Shown here one piece after another: positions 41,965 through 51,506 of a DNA stretch of 64,000 bases. A program made the translations under genes and the position numbers. Numbering within the stretch: the stretch's first letter is position 1; each line of letters opens with the position of its first letter. Source of the DNA: JACKFE01 sp050248735 (GTDB taxonomy: Bacteria > Nitrospirota > Nitrospiria > Nitrospirales > UBA8639). Under the pieces are notes generated by a model that was not told the origin of the DNA, made no database searches, and saw nothing but the letters and a program-made list of their open reading frames with translations. The stretch is from the NCBI GenBank assembly GCA_050248735.1, contig JBFWRU010000001.1, positions 558,001 to 622,000 of the forward strand, written 5' to 3'.

Positions 41965-43164
41965 TCAACGTTCCGAAGATGCCGTTTTCAATTCTCTCAT
42001 TTCCTGGGACATGGCTTTTCGATAAATTGTGCTCAACGCTTCATAGTTGGATTCAGCGGTAAATTTCCTTTCATATTCCTTCCTTGCTTCAAGGCCCATT
42101 TGTTGGCGCAGGTGATCGTTGCCCATCAAATGGTCAACCCGATTAGCCAAATCACTGGAATCTCCCGCTTTAAAATGCAGGCCTGTTCTTTCATGGTCCA
42201 CGAGTTCGGCCATCGCCCCAAAATTTGACGTAATGACAGGTGTGCCTTTTGAAAAGGCTTCAACCACCACTCGCCCAAAAGGTTCCTGCCACTCGGAAGG
42301 AAAAATGGCGCATGAGGATTGTCCGAGGAGATCCATGACTTCCATGGAAGATTTCCTCCCCAGCCACGTAATGAGTGGGTTTTCAGATGCGGCTTTTTTG
42401 ACCAAAGGGGAGAGAAGTCCTTGCCCGACGATAACCAGTGGGAGGGGGCTCAGTAATTTCTTCCATGCATTTAGAAGAGTAAGGACACCTTTTTCCGCTA
42501 TAAGGCGTCCCACAAATAAACCAAAATGCCCGGTCCCACAGCCCTTGAGGGGGTCAGGTGAGACAAAATTAGGTTTCACCATAATTTTGTGGGCCGGAAG
42601 CCCGCCGGCAATAAATTTGTCTTTTGCGGCCTGAGTCAGCGCAATAAACAAATCAATTTTATTATTAAGGGTTTTAATGGTTTGGTGGAATCCAAGCATG
42701 ATGCCGACTAGGGTTGTTGTCATTCGATTGCCTCGGTAACAGGCATGAGCAATGCCGGGCCAGGGAAACTTTTTGGTCAGACAGGATTCGCAATTTTGAC
42801 CATTGCGAAATAAATGGGCGTTGGGGCAAAAGAACCGGTAATTATGAAGAGTTTGAACGACCGGGATGCCTTCTGCTTTTGCCGCATGATAGCCGGCCGG
42901 GGAAATGAGCGGAAAGGTGTTATGGAAATGGGCAACGTCCGGTTGATAGATAGATATGACCTTGCGAATGTCCCGATAGGCCTGCCTATTCCATATGGTC
43001 CTTATGGCTAAGGACAGAGGCTGGGATTCGTTAATCGTTTTATTATCTGAAAAATAATGAAAGACCTGGTGACCATGAGTTTGAAGGAGCTTGGTTTCAT
43101 CGGCGACAACCTGGTCTTCTCCTCCAGGTTCCCGATAAAAATTATGAATTATGAGGATTTTCAT
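41965..43164 (-). CDS. GT4 family glycosyltransferase
   Basis: 399 residues. N-terminal FYREPGGEDQVVADETKLLQ and HNTFPLISPAGYHAAK match the GT4 donor/acceptor side; the C-terminal half has LFVGRLIAEKGV and FPSEWQEPFGRVVVEAFSKG, the E-x7-E nucleotide-sugar site. It would add one sugar of the repeat unit in the cytoplasm. It is the last gene of the minus-strand block. Confidence 0.9.
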   Translation of the reverse strand: MKILIIHNFYREPGGEDQVVADETKLLQTHGHQVFHYFSDNKTINESQPLSLAIRTIWNRQAYRDIRKVISIYQPDVAHFHNTFPLISPAGYHAAKAEGIPVVQTLHNYRFFCPNAHLFRNGQNCESCLTKKFPWPGIAHACYRGNRMTTTLVGIMLGFHQTIKTLNNKIDLFIALTQAAKDKFIAGGLPAHKIMVKPNFVSPDPLKGCGTGHFGLFVGRLIAEKGVLTLLNAWKKLLSPLPLVIVGQGLLSPLVKKAASENPLITWLGRKSSMEVMDLLGQSSCAIFPSEWQEPFGRVVVEAFSKGTPVITSNFGAMAELVDHERTGLHFKAGDSSDLANRVDHLMGNDHLRQQMGLEARKEYERKFTAESNYEALSTIYRKAMSQEMRELKTASSER

Positions 43165-43236
43165 GAAAAGTGTTTATGGAGGCTTGGAGGGGAATGAGAT
43201 GTTGAGTAAATTACAATTTTGGTTGAAGTGATGAGA

Positions 43237-44484
43237 TTATCGCGTGGCCGAAGACGTTGCTATCACAATATTGTGATAATGTTCATTCAGAACTTTTCCT
43301 TTTGCCTCCCAACTGAAATATTCTTTCGCACGGGTTCTTCCAGCCATTCCCATTTCTTCACAAAGGCTTTCATTTTTGGCTAAAGCGGTCATGGCTTCTG
43401 CCAAATCATCGATGATTTGAGTTGGGGAAACCGAAGGTATTTTGATTCCGGTTTCCTTTGAGACGGTTATCGCGGGTCCTGCAAGGTCAAGGCAAATGAC
43501 TGGTTTACCTCCTGCCATAGCTTCCAGGCATACCAATCCGCCTGAATCATGGAAGCTGGGATGGACAAGAGCATGGCAGGATTGCAATGTTTCTAAGGTT
43601 TCCTGTCTGGATAGCTTTCCTACGAAGTGTACGCGATCTTCAATCTTAAGGGATTTGACAAGTGAAAGAAGTGATTCCTTTTCAGGCCCACTTCCGACGA
43701 TGAAATACTCCGTGTTAGAAAGGTTAGCTTGCGCAAAACCTTTGAGCCCAAGGTTAAACCCTTTCAACGACAGTAAATTGCCGATACTAATGAATCGAAA
43801 CGAACGGGAAGAGGGAGAAATCGAAGAGTCCAAGGCCACGAAGTCCGAATGACTCAATCCGCATTGTGTCAACAACCGGATGTTTTTCGAGCCCATTAAT
43901 TCTAGTCGTTCGGCCGTCTTTGGCGTAGACGCAAAAGTTAGCACACTGTTCTTTGCCGTGAGTTTCACTAACGGGTCAAATTCTCCAAGAGTACAGGCCA
44001 TGTTTCTCAAGGTTTCATAGGATTGCCCTTGGAAGCTCATCTCTCTGATGAAGGCCTTCGGTGTCGAATCTCCTCCCCCGATCGGTCCCCAGATAAAGGG
44101 GGTTGGAAGTAGGGACAGGAGACTCGGAGTCCAGTATTTTACAAAAGTAATATGATGTGTTAAATCGAATGGCCTTTGACGATGTAGGCGTTTAGCCACA
44201 AAATAGATTCCGATCTGCCAGAGGTAATAATAGAGTTGAACGCCCCGTGCCCCTCGTTTCCAAAACTTCGCCCAATCAGGAAAATCAAAGTATGCCACCT
44301 CTAATCCGGGGACAGGATTATGATGCAATGCCTTTTCAATAGCTGGGCGATTGTTTTTTCGAGTGAGAACAACGACATTGTGATATTTAGCCATTTGCGT
44401 GCTGAGATTCCAACCGACTCCTGGCTCGGAGCCAGTGTTGGGTTCACAGGCATACGCGGAAATGAGGACTCTTAATCTTTTCAT
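43237..44484 (-). CDS. GT4 family glycosyltransferase
   Basis: 415 residues. ISAYACEPNTGSEPGVGWN is a common start of GT4 enzymes; FIWGPIGGGDSTPKAF follows. The C-terminal donor site has HPSFHDSGGLVCLEAMAGGK with the E-x7-E-like arrangement. The start overlaps the end of the upstream phosphotransferase-like gene by four bases, indicating coupling. Confidence 0.9.
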   Translation of the reverse strand: MKRLRVLISAYACEPNTGSEPGVGWNLSTQMAKYHNVVVLTRKNNRPAIEKALHHNPVPGLEVAYFDFPDWAKFWKRGARGVQLYYYLWQIGIYFVAKRLHRQRPFDLTHHITFVKYWTPSLLSLLPTPFIWGPIGGGDSTPKAFIREMSFQGQSYETLRNMACTLGEFDPLVKLTAKNSVLTFASTPKTAERLELMGSKNIRLLTQCGLSHSDFVALDSSISPSSRSFRFISIGNLLSLKGFNLGLKGFAQANLSNTEYFIVGSGPEKESLLSLVKSLKIEDRVHFVGKLSRQETLETLQSCHALVHPSFHDSGGLVCLEAMAGGKPVICLDLAGPAITVSKETGIKIPSVSPTQIIDDLAEAMTALAKNESLCEEMGMAGRTRAKEYFSWEAKGKVLNEHYHNIVIATSSATR

Positions 44485-45500
44485 CCCTCATCTTTCCAGA
44501 TGGATTGTCGCCATATTTGTAAGGGTGAATTGGGTTGGACACCGTCTTTGCGGGCCTCCTGGAATGCCTGGAACATGGTCAGACAGACTATAGCCTGTGC
44601 TTCTTGATTGGTCAGTCCACATAATTGGTGTAACTGGTGAGCGGCATAAGATTTGGCCTGGGATGCGGACCAACGAAAAATGAAGAATCCGACTTGCAGA
44701 ATGTAATAGGCTAAATCCAGGTAGGGAAGATGCTCTCTGTTTCCATATTCCCAATCAATTGCCTTCAATAATCCGCTTGACGTCCGAATCAAATTCCAGG
44801 GAGCAAAATCTCCATGATGCACAACCACAGGCCATTTTCGATCAGCCAAGGCGTTGAGCCAGGGTTGCACCTCTCTCCCAAAAAATTGGATAAGGAGGTG
44901 GGATCCGGGGTGTTGGTGGATAGGCCTGGGCTCAGACTGTGGAAAAGATTCTAAGAGTTGGAGAACATTAGGAGGCGGGGTAACTGTTGGTAAGACCCTT
45001 TGCCCCACCAACGGTGTGGTGACCAGGGCTAATCCGTTTTGGAGGTTCCCAAATCTTAGAAGCTCGGGTCCTAATCCTTCCGGCAGGAAGGATAGAACTT
45101 GTTGCTCTTGTTGCAAACGAAGGCGTGCCGCCGGTTTCTCGGCAAATTTGAAATATCCGATCACCTGGGTGTCATCCCACAATTCTAAGGTTAACTTTTG
45201 AGTGGGGCCGGGTGTGCCAATAAGTGCAACCATTGAACAGAGATGAGGAAAGAGGTCGGCGACAAACTCCTTTACCAAAGACTGCTGAGCATCATTGATA
45301 ATGAAATTTCCAATCCCGAGGGTGGCCTTCAGTCTCATTACAAGTCGATAGATCCGTGCCGTCGGTCGAAATCCGGGGAACAGGCGACTTTCTTTCCACC
45401 TCTTTTCAAAGGTCGTGCCCATTAACAACACTCGGGGATTCGCCTTGTCCGGGATGCATCGAATTTTTGCATCAGGGGGAAAGAAGGCTTTCATATTCAT
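44481..45500 (-). CDS. Aminoglycoside phosphotransferase-fold kinase (APH-like)
   Basis: 339 residues. The kinase core is visible: VVHHGDFAPWNLIRTSSG is the catalytic loop with the Asp and Asn, and AIDWEYGN is the DFG-equivalent metal motif. An N-terminal 100-residue part is less clear. Overlaps the next upstream gene by four bases. APH-fold proteins in polysaccharide loci are usually small-molecule or sugar kinases, so resistance is not implied. Confidence 0.78.
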   Translation of the reverse strand: MNMKAFFPPDAKIRCIPDKANPRVLLMGTTFEKRWKESRLFPGFRPTARIYRLVMRLKATLGIGNFIINDAQQSLVKEFVADLFPHLCSMVALIGTPGPTQKLTLELWDDTQVIGYFKFAEKPAARLRLQQEQQVLSFLPEGLGPELLRFGNLQNGLALVTTPLVGQRVLPTVTPPPNVLQLLESFPQSEPRPIHQHPGSHLLIQFFGREVQPWLNALADRKWPVVVHHGDFAPWNLIRTSSGLLKAIDWEYGNREHLPYLDLAYYILQVGFFIFRWSASQAKSYAAHQLHQLCGLTNQEAQAIVCLTMFQAFQEARKDGVQPNSPLQIWRQSIWKDEG

Positions 45501-46861
45501 GTGGTAGAAATTGAGATCGACAAGGAGGCGTTTGTACGTTTCACCAGGAATTCCAAAATGAGAAACCGGACCTTCTTTTCAATTTCTTCAGGGGATTCCG
45601 ATGCGTCAATCACGTAACCATTTTTATGGGTGTTGACTAATTTTGCATAGGCATCGCCTTGTCTGATGGCCTCTTCCCGTGACACCTCATTCTTCCGAGA
45701 TTGCAAGATATCTGGAGATGTTGTCAGCCCAAATATAAGATCCGGTTGACGAAGAAAGTATTTCCCAAGGTTGATGACTGTTTGGGGAACGTTTAAGCGA
45801 TATCTCGTCTGATCCACCTCAAAATCGTGATAATACCGATCAAAGATGATCATTCTATTACTGCAAAGAAGAGGTCGAAGCCGAATTAAGCTGCCAATTG
45901 CGAATTCCATCCAGTGATAAAGAAAAAAGACCAATGATACGAAAGGATTTCGAGGGCCAGCCTCATGGGGATTTGGGCAAATGTCCGGCTGGGGATTTTG
46001 TGACTTCAAAAATTTGGTTGCTTTCCAATGGAAATACGAACCTGGTCCAACAAACAGGCGGGAGCCCAAGTCCTCAATCAAGCGATGTGCCAGGGTGGAC
46101 TTTCCTGATCCATCAGGTCCCAGCAAAATAATGAGAAGACCCGGTGGATGAAAAAACCGCCTAATTATTCTCAGAGAAAATTGGAACAGATTTTGTGTCG
46201 TGAGGAGCGGATGTCGGAGTATTTCCCGTTTTATTAATTGAAGGCGTAAAGCCCAAGTTTGATTTTCGATGTATTTCCAGTCTTTCTCAAGTACAGCCTT
46301 AATCAGGTGGGTTGCCAAGGAATGACCAAAAATCTGGTCCAACCATTTCAGTGCCAGTGCCGGGTGCGTTTGAAATGTTTGATAAATGAAGGGTTTATAT
46401 TTTTCATGAACATACCCATGATATAAAAGTCTGGTGAGTAAATTGAGGAGGGCCTCGTGAATCGGGTGTGGAATGGTGAAAATGCCAGCAGGAGTTTTAT
46501 CGTTGAGAACATTTGCGCTGGGAAAAAAACAAAACCCCCTCCAGGTGAATTCGGTGAATAAATCGATATGCAGAGGTTGGTTAGCCTCATTGATGAAATA
46601 CAATGAGAGGCAGGCAAATTCCGCTCTGTTATACATTCGAAAACCTAAGCACTGCATGGTACCAATGAGGATAGTTTCGGCTTGATGAACCTGTTGTTGT
46701 CCAATAAGGATGTCCAGGTCATTTCCGGGGTCCGCAGGAAGGTTTGCATAGTTTCTGAGAACAACGAAATCAATATGAGCGTGCTTCCAGGACTGAAAAA
46801 TATGGAAAATAGGCATTTGGAATGAATTCTCAGTTTCCATCCGTTGGGTGTTGGTGTCCAT
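45497..46861 (-). CDS. Nucleotidyltransferase-like plus thymidylate-kinase-like fusion protein
   Basis: 454 residues in two parts. The N-terminal part (FVVLRNYANLPADPGNDLDILIG) has a DxD nucleotidyltransferase-like motif. After about residue 250 comes a P-loop kinase: LLGPDGSGKSTLAHRLIEDL as Walker A, FDRYYHDFEVDQTRY as the kinase DR(Y/H) loop, and LTTSPDILQSRKNEVSREE as the lid. The substrate is unknown. The pairing with the adjacent APH-like kinase is seen as overlapping genes, suggesting linked steps. Confidence 0.75.
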   Translation of the reverse strand: MDTNTQRMETENSFQMPIFHIFQSWKHAHIDFVVLRNYANLPADPGNDLDILIGQQQVHQAETILIGTMQCLGFRMYNRAEFACLSLYFINEANQPLHIDLFTEFTWRGFCFFPSANVLNDKTPAGIFTIPHPIHEALLNLLTRLLYHGYVHEKYKPFIYQTFQTHPALALKWLDQIFGHSLATHLIKAVLEKDWKYIENQTWALRLQLIKREILRHPLLTTQNLFQFSLRIIRRFFHPPGLLIILLGPDGSGKSTLAHRLIEDLGSRLFVGPGSYFHWKATKFLKSQNPQPDICPNPHEAGPRNPFVSLVFFLYHWMEFAIGSLIRLRPLLCSNRMIIFDRYYHDFEVDQTRYRLNVPQTVINLGKYFLRQPDLIFGLTTSPDILQSRKNEVSREEAIRQGDAYAKLVNTHKNGYVIDASESPEEIEKKVRFLILEFLVKRTNASLSISISTT

Positions 46862-46862
46862 T

Positions 46863-48092
46863 TTAATGTTTAGGAAGGATAGGATCTTGTAATTTGTGCA
46901 TCGATCGTAATTTTAGGAAGTAACCGATGATGAGGGCTGTTCCCACCATATAAGAAACCAACCATCCCAGTTGAGCGCCAATGACTTCCCATTGGGATAC
47001 CATCCACAGACCCAGGGATAAAGTGGCAATGGTGGAAATCAGAGAAGCCCGAAGAATAACGGATGGCTTTTCCAATGCTCGAAGGGCGCTGCTGAATACT
47101 AAATGGATAGAATACAGAATGGGAAGGATCCCAATAATTGCAAGAGAGTCACCGTAGTGGTTGAATTTACCCGCATAGACCCAATCCATTAAATCCGTGC
47201 CATACAGAAATAAAATCATCCAATACAGTAAAGAGGAAAAAATCAAAAGACCGGTAATCTTGAAAACCGTAATGGTAAAGTCAGTACGGGAACGAATGCC
47301 CACAAAGAAGGGAATAAGGGTGCTGCCCAGGGCAGTGAATAGATGCATGATGGGCATGAGAAAATTTAATAGTGCCCGTAGTGCTCCTCCGGCCTCAAGG
47401 CCAACCCACAAAGGTAGTGCAAAAAAATAAATATTACTGGGAAGCCAGGTCAGGACATTGGTTCCAAGAGCCCAACGGCCATAGTCCCAATGCGCGGTTC
47501 GAAATTCTAAGTGTGTATGATGGCCGTTTCGTAACAGTGATACACATTGAAGCTTGAATATTAACCAACCCGTGGAACAAAGACTGGATAGGGCAATCAA
47601 TACAAAAGCTGTGCTTGGGGTGAGGAAAAGAAAGTGCTGAAGTATCAACGATCCGCCTAGGATGAAAATCGAATAGATAAGACCGGCCTGTGCAGCTAGA
47701 TGTGGGCCTTGCCGCAGGTAACACATCCGTCGTAATAGCCATAAGGTGAGAATAAAGGGACTGGCAATGCCCAAGGCGATGAAAGAACGCGAGGAATCAA
47801 ATCCAAGCACCAATCCAAACAAGATTCCAAATGTCAGCACGGTCAGTCCCGATAGGAATATAAATCTCCCATGATCTTCTAACAGAGTTCTGAAGTATGC
47901 CGATTGGTGATGATGGAAACGTCCGCTACCAAACACGAGAATGGGTTCAGTAAATAACGATGTGTGGATGGTCGCTAAGAAGAGGAAAATGGAGTACGCT
48001 ACGGTAAAGACTCCATAGTCTTGAGGGTCTAGCCAGCGGGCTAGGAGCAAGGAGAGGAAGAAATTGGAAAAGGCAAAAAGGCCTTGTTCCAT
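46863..48092 (-). CDS. Polysaccharide flippase (Wzx/MATE-like), start uncertain
   Basis: At least 409 residues, with around 12 transmembrane helices and LARWLDPQDYGVFTVAYSIF near the start. It would flip lipid-linked repeat units. The frame stays open upstream from 48092 and encodes INLDSWLGKGAWAVMEQG, which looks like the true N-terminus of such proteins, but no standard start codon is available there; an ATG a few codons up (about 48175) is in another frame. A small frameshift or an ATT start is possible. Confidence 0.85.
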   Translation of the reverse strand: MEQGLFAFSNFFLSLLLARWLDPQDYGVFTVAYSIFLFLATIHTSLFTEPILVFGSGRFHHHQSAYFRTLLEDHGRFIFLSGLTVLTFGILFGLVLGFDSSRSFIALGIASPFILTLWLLRRMCYLRQGPHLAAQAGLIYSIFILGGSLILQHFLFLTPSTAFVLIALSSLCSTGWLIFKLQCVSLLRNGHHTHLEFRTAHWDYGRWALGTNVLTWLPSNIYFFALPLWVGLEAGGALRALLNFLMPIMHLFTALGSTLIPFFVGIRSRTDFTITVFKITGLLIFSSLLYWMILFLYGTDLMDWVYAGKFNHYGDSLAIIGILPILYSIHLVFSSALRALEKPSVILRASLISTIATLSLGLWMVSQWEVIGAQLGWLVSYMVGTALIIGYFLKLRSMHKLQDPILPKH

Positions 48093-48476
48093 GACGGCCC
48101 ATGCCCCTTTGCCCAGCCAAGAATCTAAGTTGATCGCTGGTTGGGATTCTTGCTCATTCTCTATCGTGGTGTCATTTAAGATAATCTCACCTTAAAGAAC
48201 ACGGCATTCTTTGTTCTGAATCGGCCGAGAATGTTCCTATATGCGCACATCAGAATTCCCTATGTATTAAGGATTGGTCGGCCCCATGAATTATCAGGGG
48301 AAGATTCCAATCAATGGGTTGTAGTGATTCACGAGAAGCAACGCCTTTTCCTATGAATGAGGCCTTCTTCGAATAAACGGTTCGTTGTTCGTCAGGTACC
48401 GATAGTTCAGCCATGAGCCGGTTCAGGAGTTCGGAGCAGGAACAAGGTCATCAATCCATTAGAATGTGAATAATCA
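48093..48476 (-). other. Gap holding the possible N-terminal extension of the flippase
   Basis: 384 bases between the flippase and the WecG-type gene. The first 93 bases (48093-48185) continue the flippase frame without a stop. AAGGTGAG at about 48190 resembles a ribosome site. The other bases contain no recognisable gene. Confidence 0.5.
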
Positions 48477-49268
48477 TTATGATGGATGTTTCTTGAGTTG
48501 AAAGAGTTCCATGCTCAGTTTTGCCAAGAAAAGAAAGTTGGTATGGAGGTATCTTTGCCAAAGCCGTCCGGGTTCACTTGATAACCGAAATAGCCATTCC
48601 AACCCGTTTCGTTGCATCCAAGGGGGAGCCATCTTCTTTGTGCCTGCGTGAAAATCGAATGCGGCCCCCACACACAATTGAACCCCGTGAATTTTATCCC
48701 GATGGTCAAAAGCAAAGTGTTCTTGTTTCGGGCAACCCAGGCCCAAAAAAATGAGGCCTGCACCGCTTTGATTGATCCTGGTCACGGTGGCATGATCTTC
48801 CTCCTGTGTCAGAGGACGAAACGGGGGTGCCTCCGTTCCGACAATTGGTAAAGATGGAAACCGTCGAAGAAGATTGCGTGTTAATTTCTCCAGGACGACC
48901 GGTTGACTCCCATAGAGATACACTCCGATATTTTTCTGCTCGGCTTGTTGGCATAACCGCAACATGAGTTCCGGCCCGTATACCCGGTCGGAAAGGTTCG
49001 TTCTATAGAGTCGATTCAAGGCCCATCGAACCGGTTGTCCATCAGGGGCCACAATATCAAATTGGTTGATTTTCTTTTTTAAGACAGGATCGGATGTTGC
49101 TTCAATCAACCCATGCACGGGCATATGATCCACGATCATGCTGCGGTGTTCTTGAGCGGCTTGGATCAGGAGGTCGGTCGCCTCTTGATAATCGATTCGA
49201 CTCACTCCAATGCCGAATAGGTTGAATTTTTGAGCACATGCAGATTGATTTTGGGGAAGGTTCATCAT
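48477..49268 (-). CDS. WecG/TagA family glycosyltransferase (GT26)
   Basis: 263 residues. NLFGIGVSRIDYQEATDLLI opens the GT26 fold; VAPDGQPVRWALNRL holds the conserved DGxxVxxA block with the probable catalytic Asp; FLGLGCPKQEHFAF and CVGAAFDFHAGTKKMAPPWM are later conserved segments. It would transfer the second sugar to the lipid-linked first sugar at the membrane. Confidence 0.9.
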   Translation of the reverse strand: MMNLPQNQSACAQKFNLFGIGVSRIDYQEATDLLIQAAQEHRSMIVDHMPVHGLIEATSDPVLKKKINQFDIVAPDGQPVRWALNRLYRTNLSDRVYGPELMLRLCQQAEQKNIGVYLYGSQPVVLEKLTRNLLRRFPSLPIVGTEAPPFRPLTQEEDHATVTRINQSGAGLIFLGLGCPKQEHFAFDHRDKIHGVQLCVGAAFDFHAGTKKMAPPWMQRNGLEWLFRLSSEPGRLWQRYLHTNFLFLAKLSMELFQLKKHPS

Positions 49269-49316
49269 AGGGCCAATTTGAGTAGAATGCTGGGTTGAAG
49301 AGATAATCGTAGCTAT

Positions 49317-50300
49317 TCAAGATCGGGATTGGCTGAGTTGTGCGGACTGATGATGGGTGAGATACCAGTCATAGGTCTGTTGTATGCCTTCTGAAAGCGA
49401 AATCGATGGTTGCCACCCCAGATTCTGAAGCCGGCTGATATCCAGTTTTCGTTTTGGGGTTCCGTCGGGTTTCGTGGTATCCCAAGAAATTTTCCCCGAT
49501 GCCCCGACAATTGTTCTAATCATTTCGGCCAAGCTCAAGATGCTGATCTCCTCGCCACTCCCCAGATTGATCAGTGGACCGGCGGAGTAATCGAGTAAGG
49601 TTTGAAATCGTTCAGGATCCAGGTCCATGAGGAAGATTGAGCCATTGGCACAATCGTCCACATGAAGAAATTCCCGCAGGGCTTGACCTGTGCCCCAAAG
49701 GGTAACCGGTGTATTTTGCAATTTCGATTCGTGAAATTTTCGAATAAGAGCCGGTAGCACATGGCTGGTTTCCAGGTCGAAATTATCGCCGGTCCCGTAG
49801 AGGTTGGTGGGCATGACACACAGGAATTGAGTGCCATATTGGCGATTGTAGGCTTCACAGATGGTGAATCCGGAAATTTTTGCGATGGCATAGGGGGCAT
49901 TGGTCGGTTCAAGGGGGCCAGTCAGCAGGTAGTCTTCCTTAATCGGTTGAGGACAATGTTTGGGATAAATGCATACGCTTCCGAGAAAGAGCAGTCGTTT
50001 GACTCCGGTGAGATACGCTGCATGCATGATATTCGTTTGGATGGCCAGGTTTTGATAAATGAAATCGGCGGGATAGGTGGCGTTAGCCATGATGCCTCCC
50101 ACCTTGGCTGCGGCCACGAACACATACTCCGGATTTTCCCGTTCAAAAAACGCATTGACGGCGGCTTGATTTGTCAGGTCCAACTCCTGCCGAGTTTTGA
50201 TGAGAATGTTGGACTGACCTCTGGCTTGCAGCTGCCGAAGAAAGGCTGATCCCACCATTCCTGTATGGCCGGCGACGAAAATTTTACTGTTGCTGTTCAT
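49317..50300 (-). CDS. fcl: GDP-L-fucose synthase
   Basis: 327 residues from the ATG at 50300 (MNSNSKIFVAGHTGMVGSA); an in-frame TTG at 50348 gives an unlikely leader. FVAGHTGMVGSAF is the Rossmann turn; SVCIYPKHCPQPIKEDYLL and YAIAKISGFTICEAYNRQYG contain the Tyr-x3-Lys catalytic pair of this SDR family. It converts the GDP-4-keto-6-deoxymannose made by Gmd to GDP-L-fucose. Located directly downstream of gmd, so fucose is a likely component of the polymer. Confidence 0.93.
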   Translation of the reverse strand: MNSNSKIFVAGHTGMVGSAFLRQLQARGQSNILIKTRQELDLTNQAAVNAFFERENPEYVFVAAAKVGGIMANATYPADFIYQNLAIQTNIMHAAYLTGVKRLLFLGSVCIYPKHCPQPIKEDYLLTGPLEPTNAPYAIAKISGFTICEAYNRQYGTQFLCVMPTNLYGTGDNFDLETSHVLPALIRKFHESKLQNTPVTLWGTGQALREFLHVDDCANGSIFLMDLDPERFQTLLDYSAGPLINLGSGEEISILSLAEMIRTIVGASGKISWDTTKPDGTPKRKLDISRLQNLGWQPSISLSEGIQQTYDWYLTHHQSAQLSQSRS

Positions 50301-50407
50301 TGGCAATGATCGATTTCTGTGGAGTAGGAGACAGGCGCAATTCTCCAATTTTCTGATTTTTTCTGGTATTTATTCAATGCAGTGGCCGAATGGTGGATGT
50401 TGAGTGG

Positions 50408-51454
50408 CTAGTCACCCTTCCACCATTTGAGCGGGTATTTTTGGCGAAGAATGGCATCTCCATCGCCTCTGGGTTCCATGCCTAATTTGCGAAGGTCCGC
50501 ATCGACCATGATTCGAACCAGATCTGTAAAGGTAATTTGAGGTTGCCATTTGAGTGAGGTGTTGGCTTTCTTCGGATCCGCGATTAAGACATCCACTTCC
50601 GTTGGTCGAAGGTACTGTGGATCTTCCTTGACGAAATCTCGCCAATCCAACCCCACATATCCAAACGCTTCCTCGACGAACTCCCGCACGGTATGAGTTT
50701 TCCCGGTCCCCAAAACATAATCATTGGGGGTATCCATTTGAAGCATTTTGTGCATACCCTCGACGTACTCGGGTGCAAAACCCCAGTCCCGCTTTGCCTC
50801 GAGATTTCCCATATACAGGTCTTTTTGTTTTCCGGCCATAATGTGGGCGACCGCCCGAGTGATCTTTCGAGTGACAAAGGTTTCTCCGCGTCTGGGAGAT
50901 TCATGGTTGAAGAGTATGCCATTACACGCAAATAACTGGGTTCCCTCACGGTAGTTGACGGTGATCCAATATGCGTACACTTTCGCAGCGCCATACGGGC
51001 TTCGAGGATAAAAGGCTGTATCTTCGGATTGGGGGGGGCGGGAATTTCCAAACATTTCACTTGAGGAAGCTTGATAGAACTTACAGGATACGCCGCTCCG
51101 TTTAATGGCCTCAAGAATCCTGGTGGTACCCAGACCGGTCACATCACCGGTATTTTCCGGTGTATCAAAGCTCACCCGGACATGGCTCTGCGCTCCAAGA
51201 TGATAGACCTCTTGTGGTTGGGTATTGTAGATGAGGTTGGTCAACTGCCCTGAATCGCTGAGGTCTCCATAATGAAGAAAGAGCCTGGCATGAGGATCAT
51301 GAGGGTCAGTGTAGATATGATCAATGCGAGCCGTATTAAACGTGCTGGCTCGTCGGATGATGCCATGCACCTGGTACCCCTTGGCAATGAGTAATTCGGC
51401 CAAATAGGAACCATCTTGGCCAGTGATGCCGGTTATCAGCGCAGTTGGTGACAT
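50408..51454 (-). CDS. gmd: GDP-mannose 4,6-dehydratase
   Basis: 348 residues, typical. ALITGITGQDGSYLAELLIA is the NAD(P)-binding turn; ASSSEMFGNSRPPQSEDTAF and YGAAKVYAYW hold the catalytic Ser/Thr-Glu and Tyr-x3-Lys residues. RGETFVTRKITRAVA is another conserved block. It forms the substrate of the following fcl product. GDP-mannose itself must come from outside this window. Confidence 0.95.
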   Translation of the reverse strand: MSPTALITGITGQDGSYLAELLIAKGYQVHGIIRRASTFNTARIDHIYTDPHDPHARLFLHYGDLSDSGQLTNLIYNTQPQEVYHLGAQSHVRVSFDTPENTGDVTGLGTTRILEAIKRSGVSCKFYQASSSEMFGNSRPPQSEDTAFYPRSPYGAAKVYAYWITVNYREGTQLFACNGILFNHESPRRGETFVTRKITRAVAHIMAGKQKDLYMGNLEAKRDWGFAPEYVEGMHKMLQMDTPNDYVLGTGKTHTVREFVEEAFGYVGLDWRDFVKEDPQYLRPTEVDVLIADPKKANTSLKWQPQITFTDLVRIMVDADLRKLGMEPRGDGDAILRQKYPLKWWKGD

Positions 51455-51506
51455 AGTGTTTACGTGCGAAGGAGATTAATAAAAAGTCGATGTTGTCGAA
51501 CGAATA

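Noticed and set aside
44481..45500. Antibiotic resistance gene (aminoglycoside phosphotransferase)
   Set aside because: Only the kinase fold is shared; the overlap with polysaccharide genes points to a role in that pathway.
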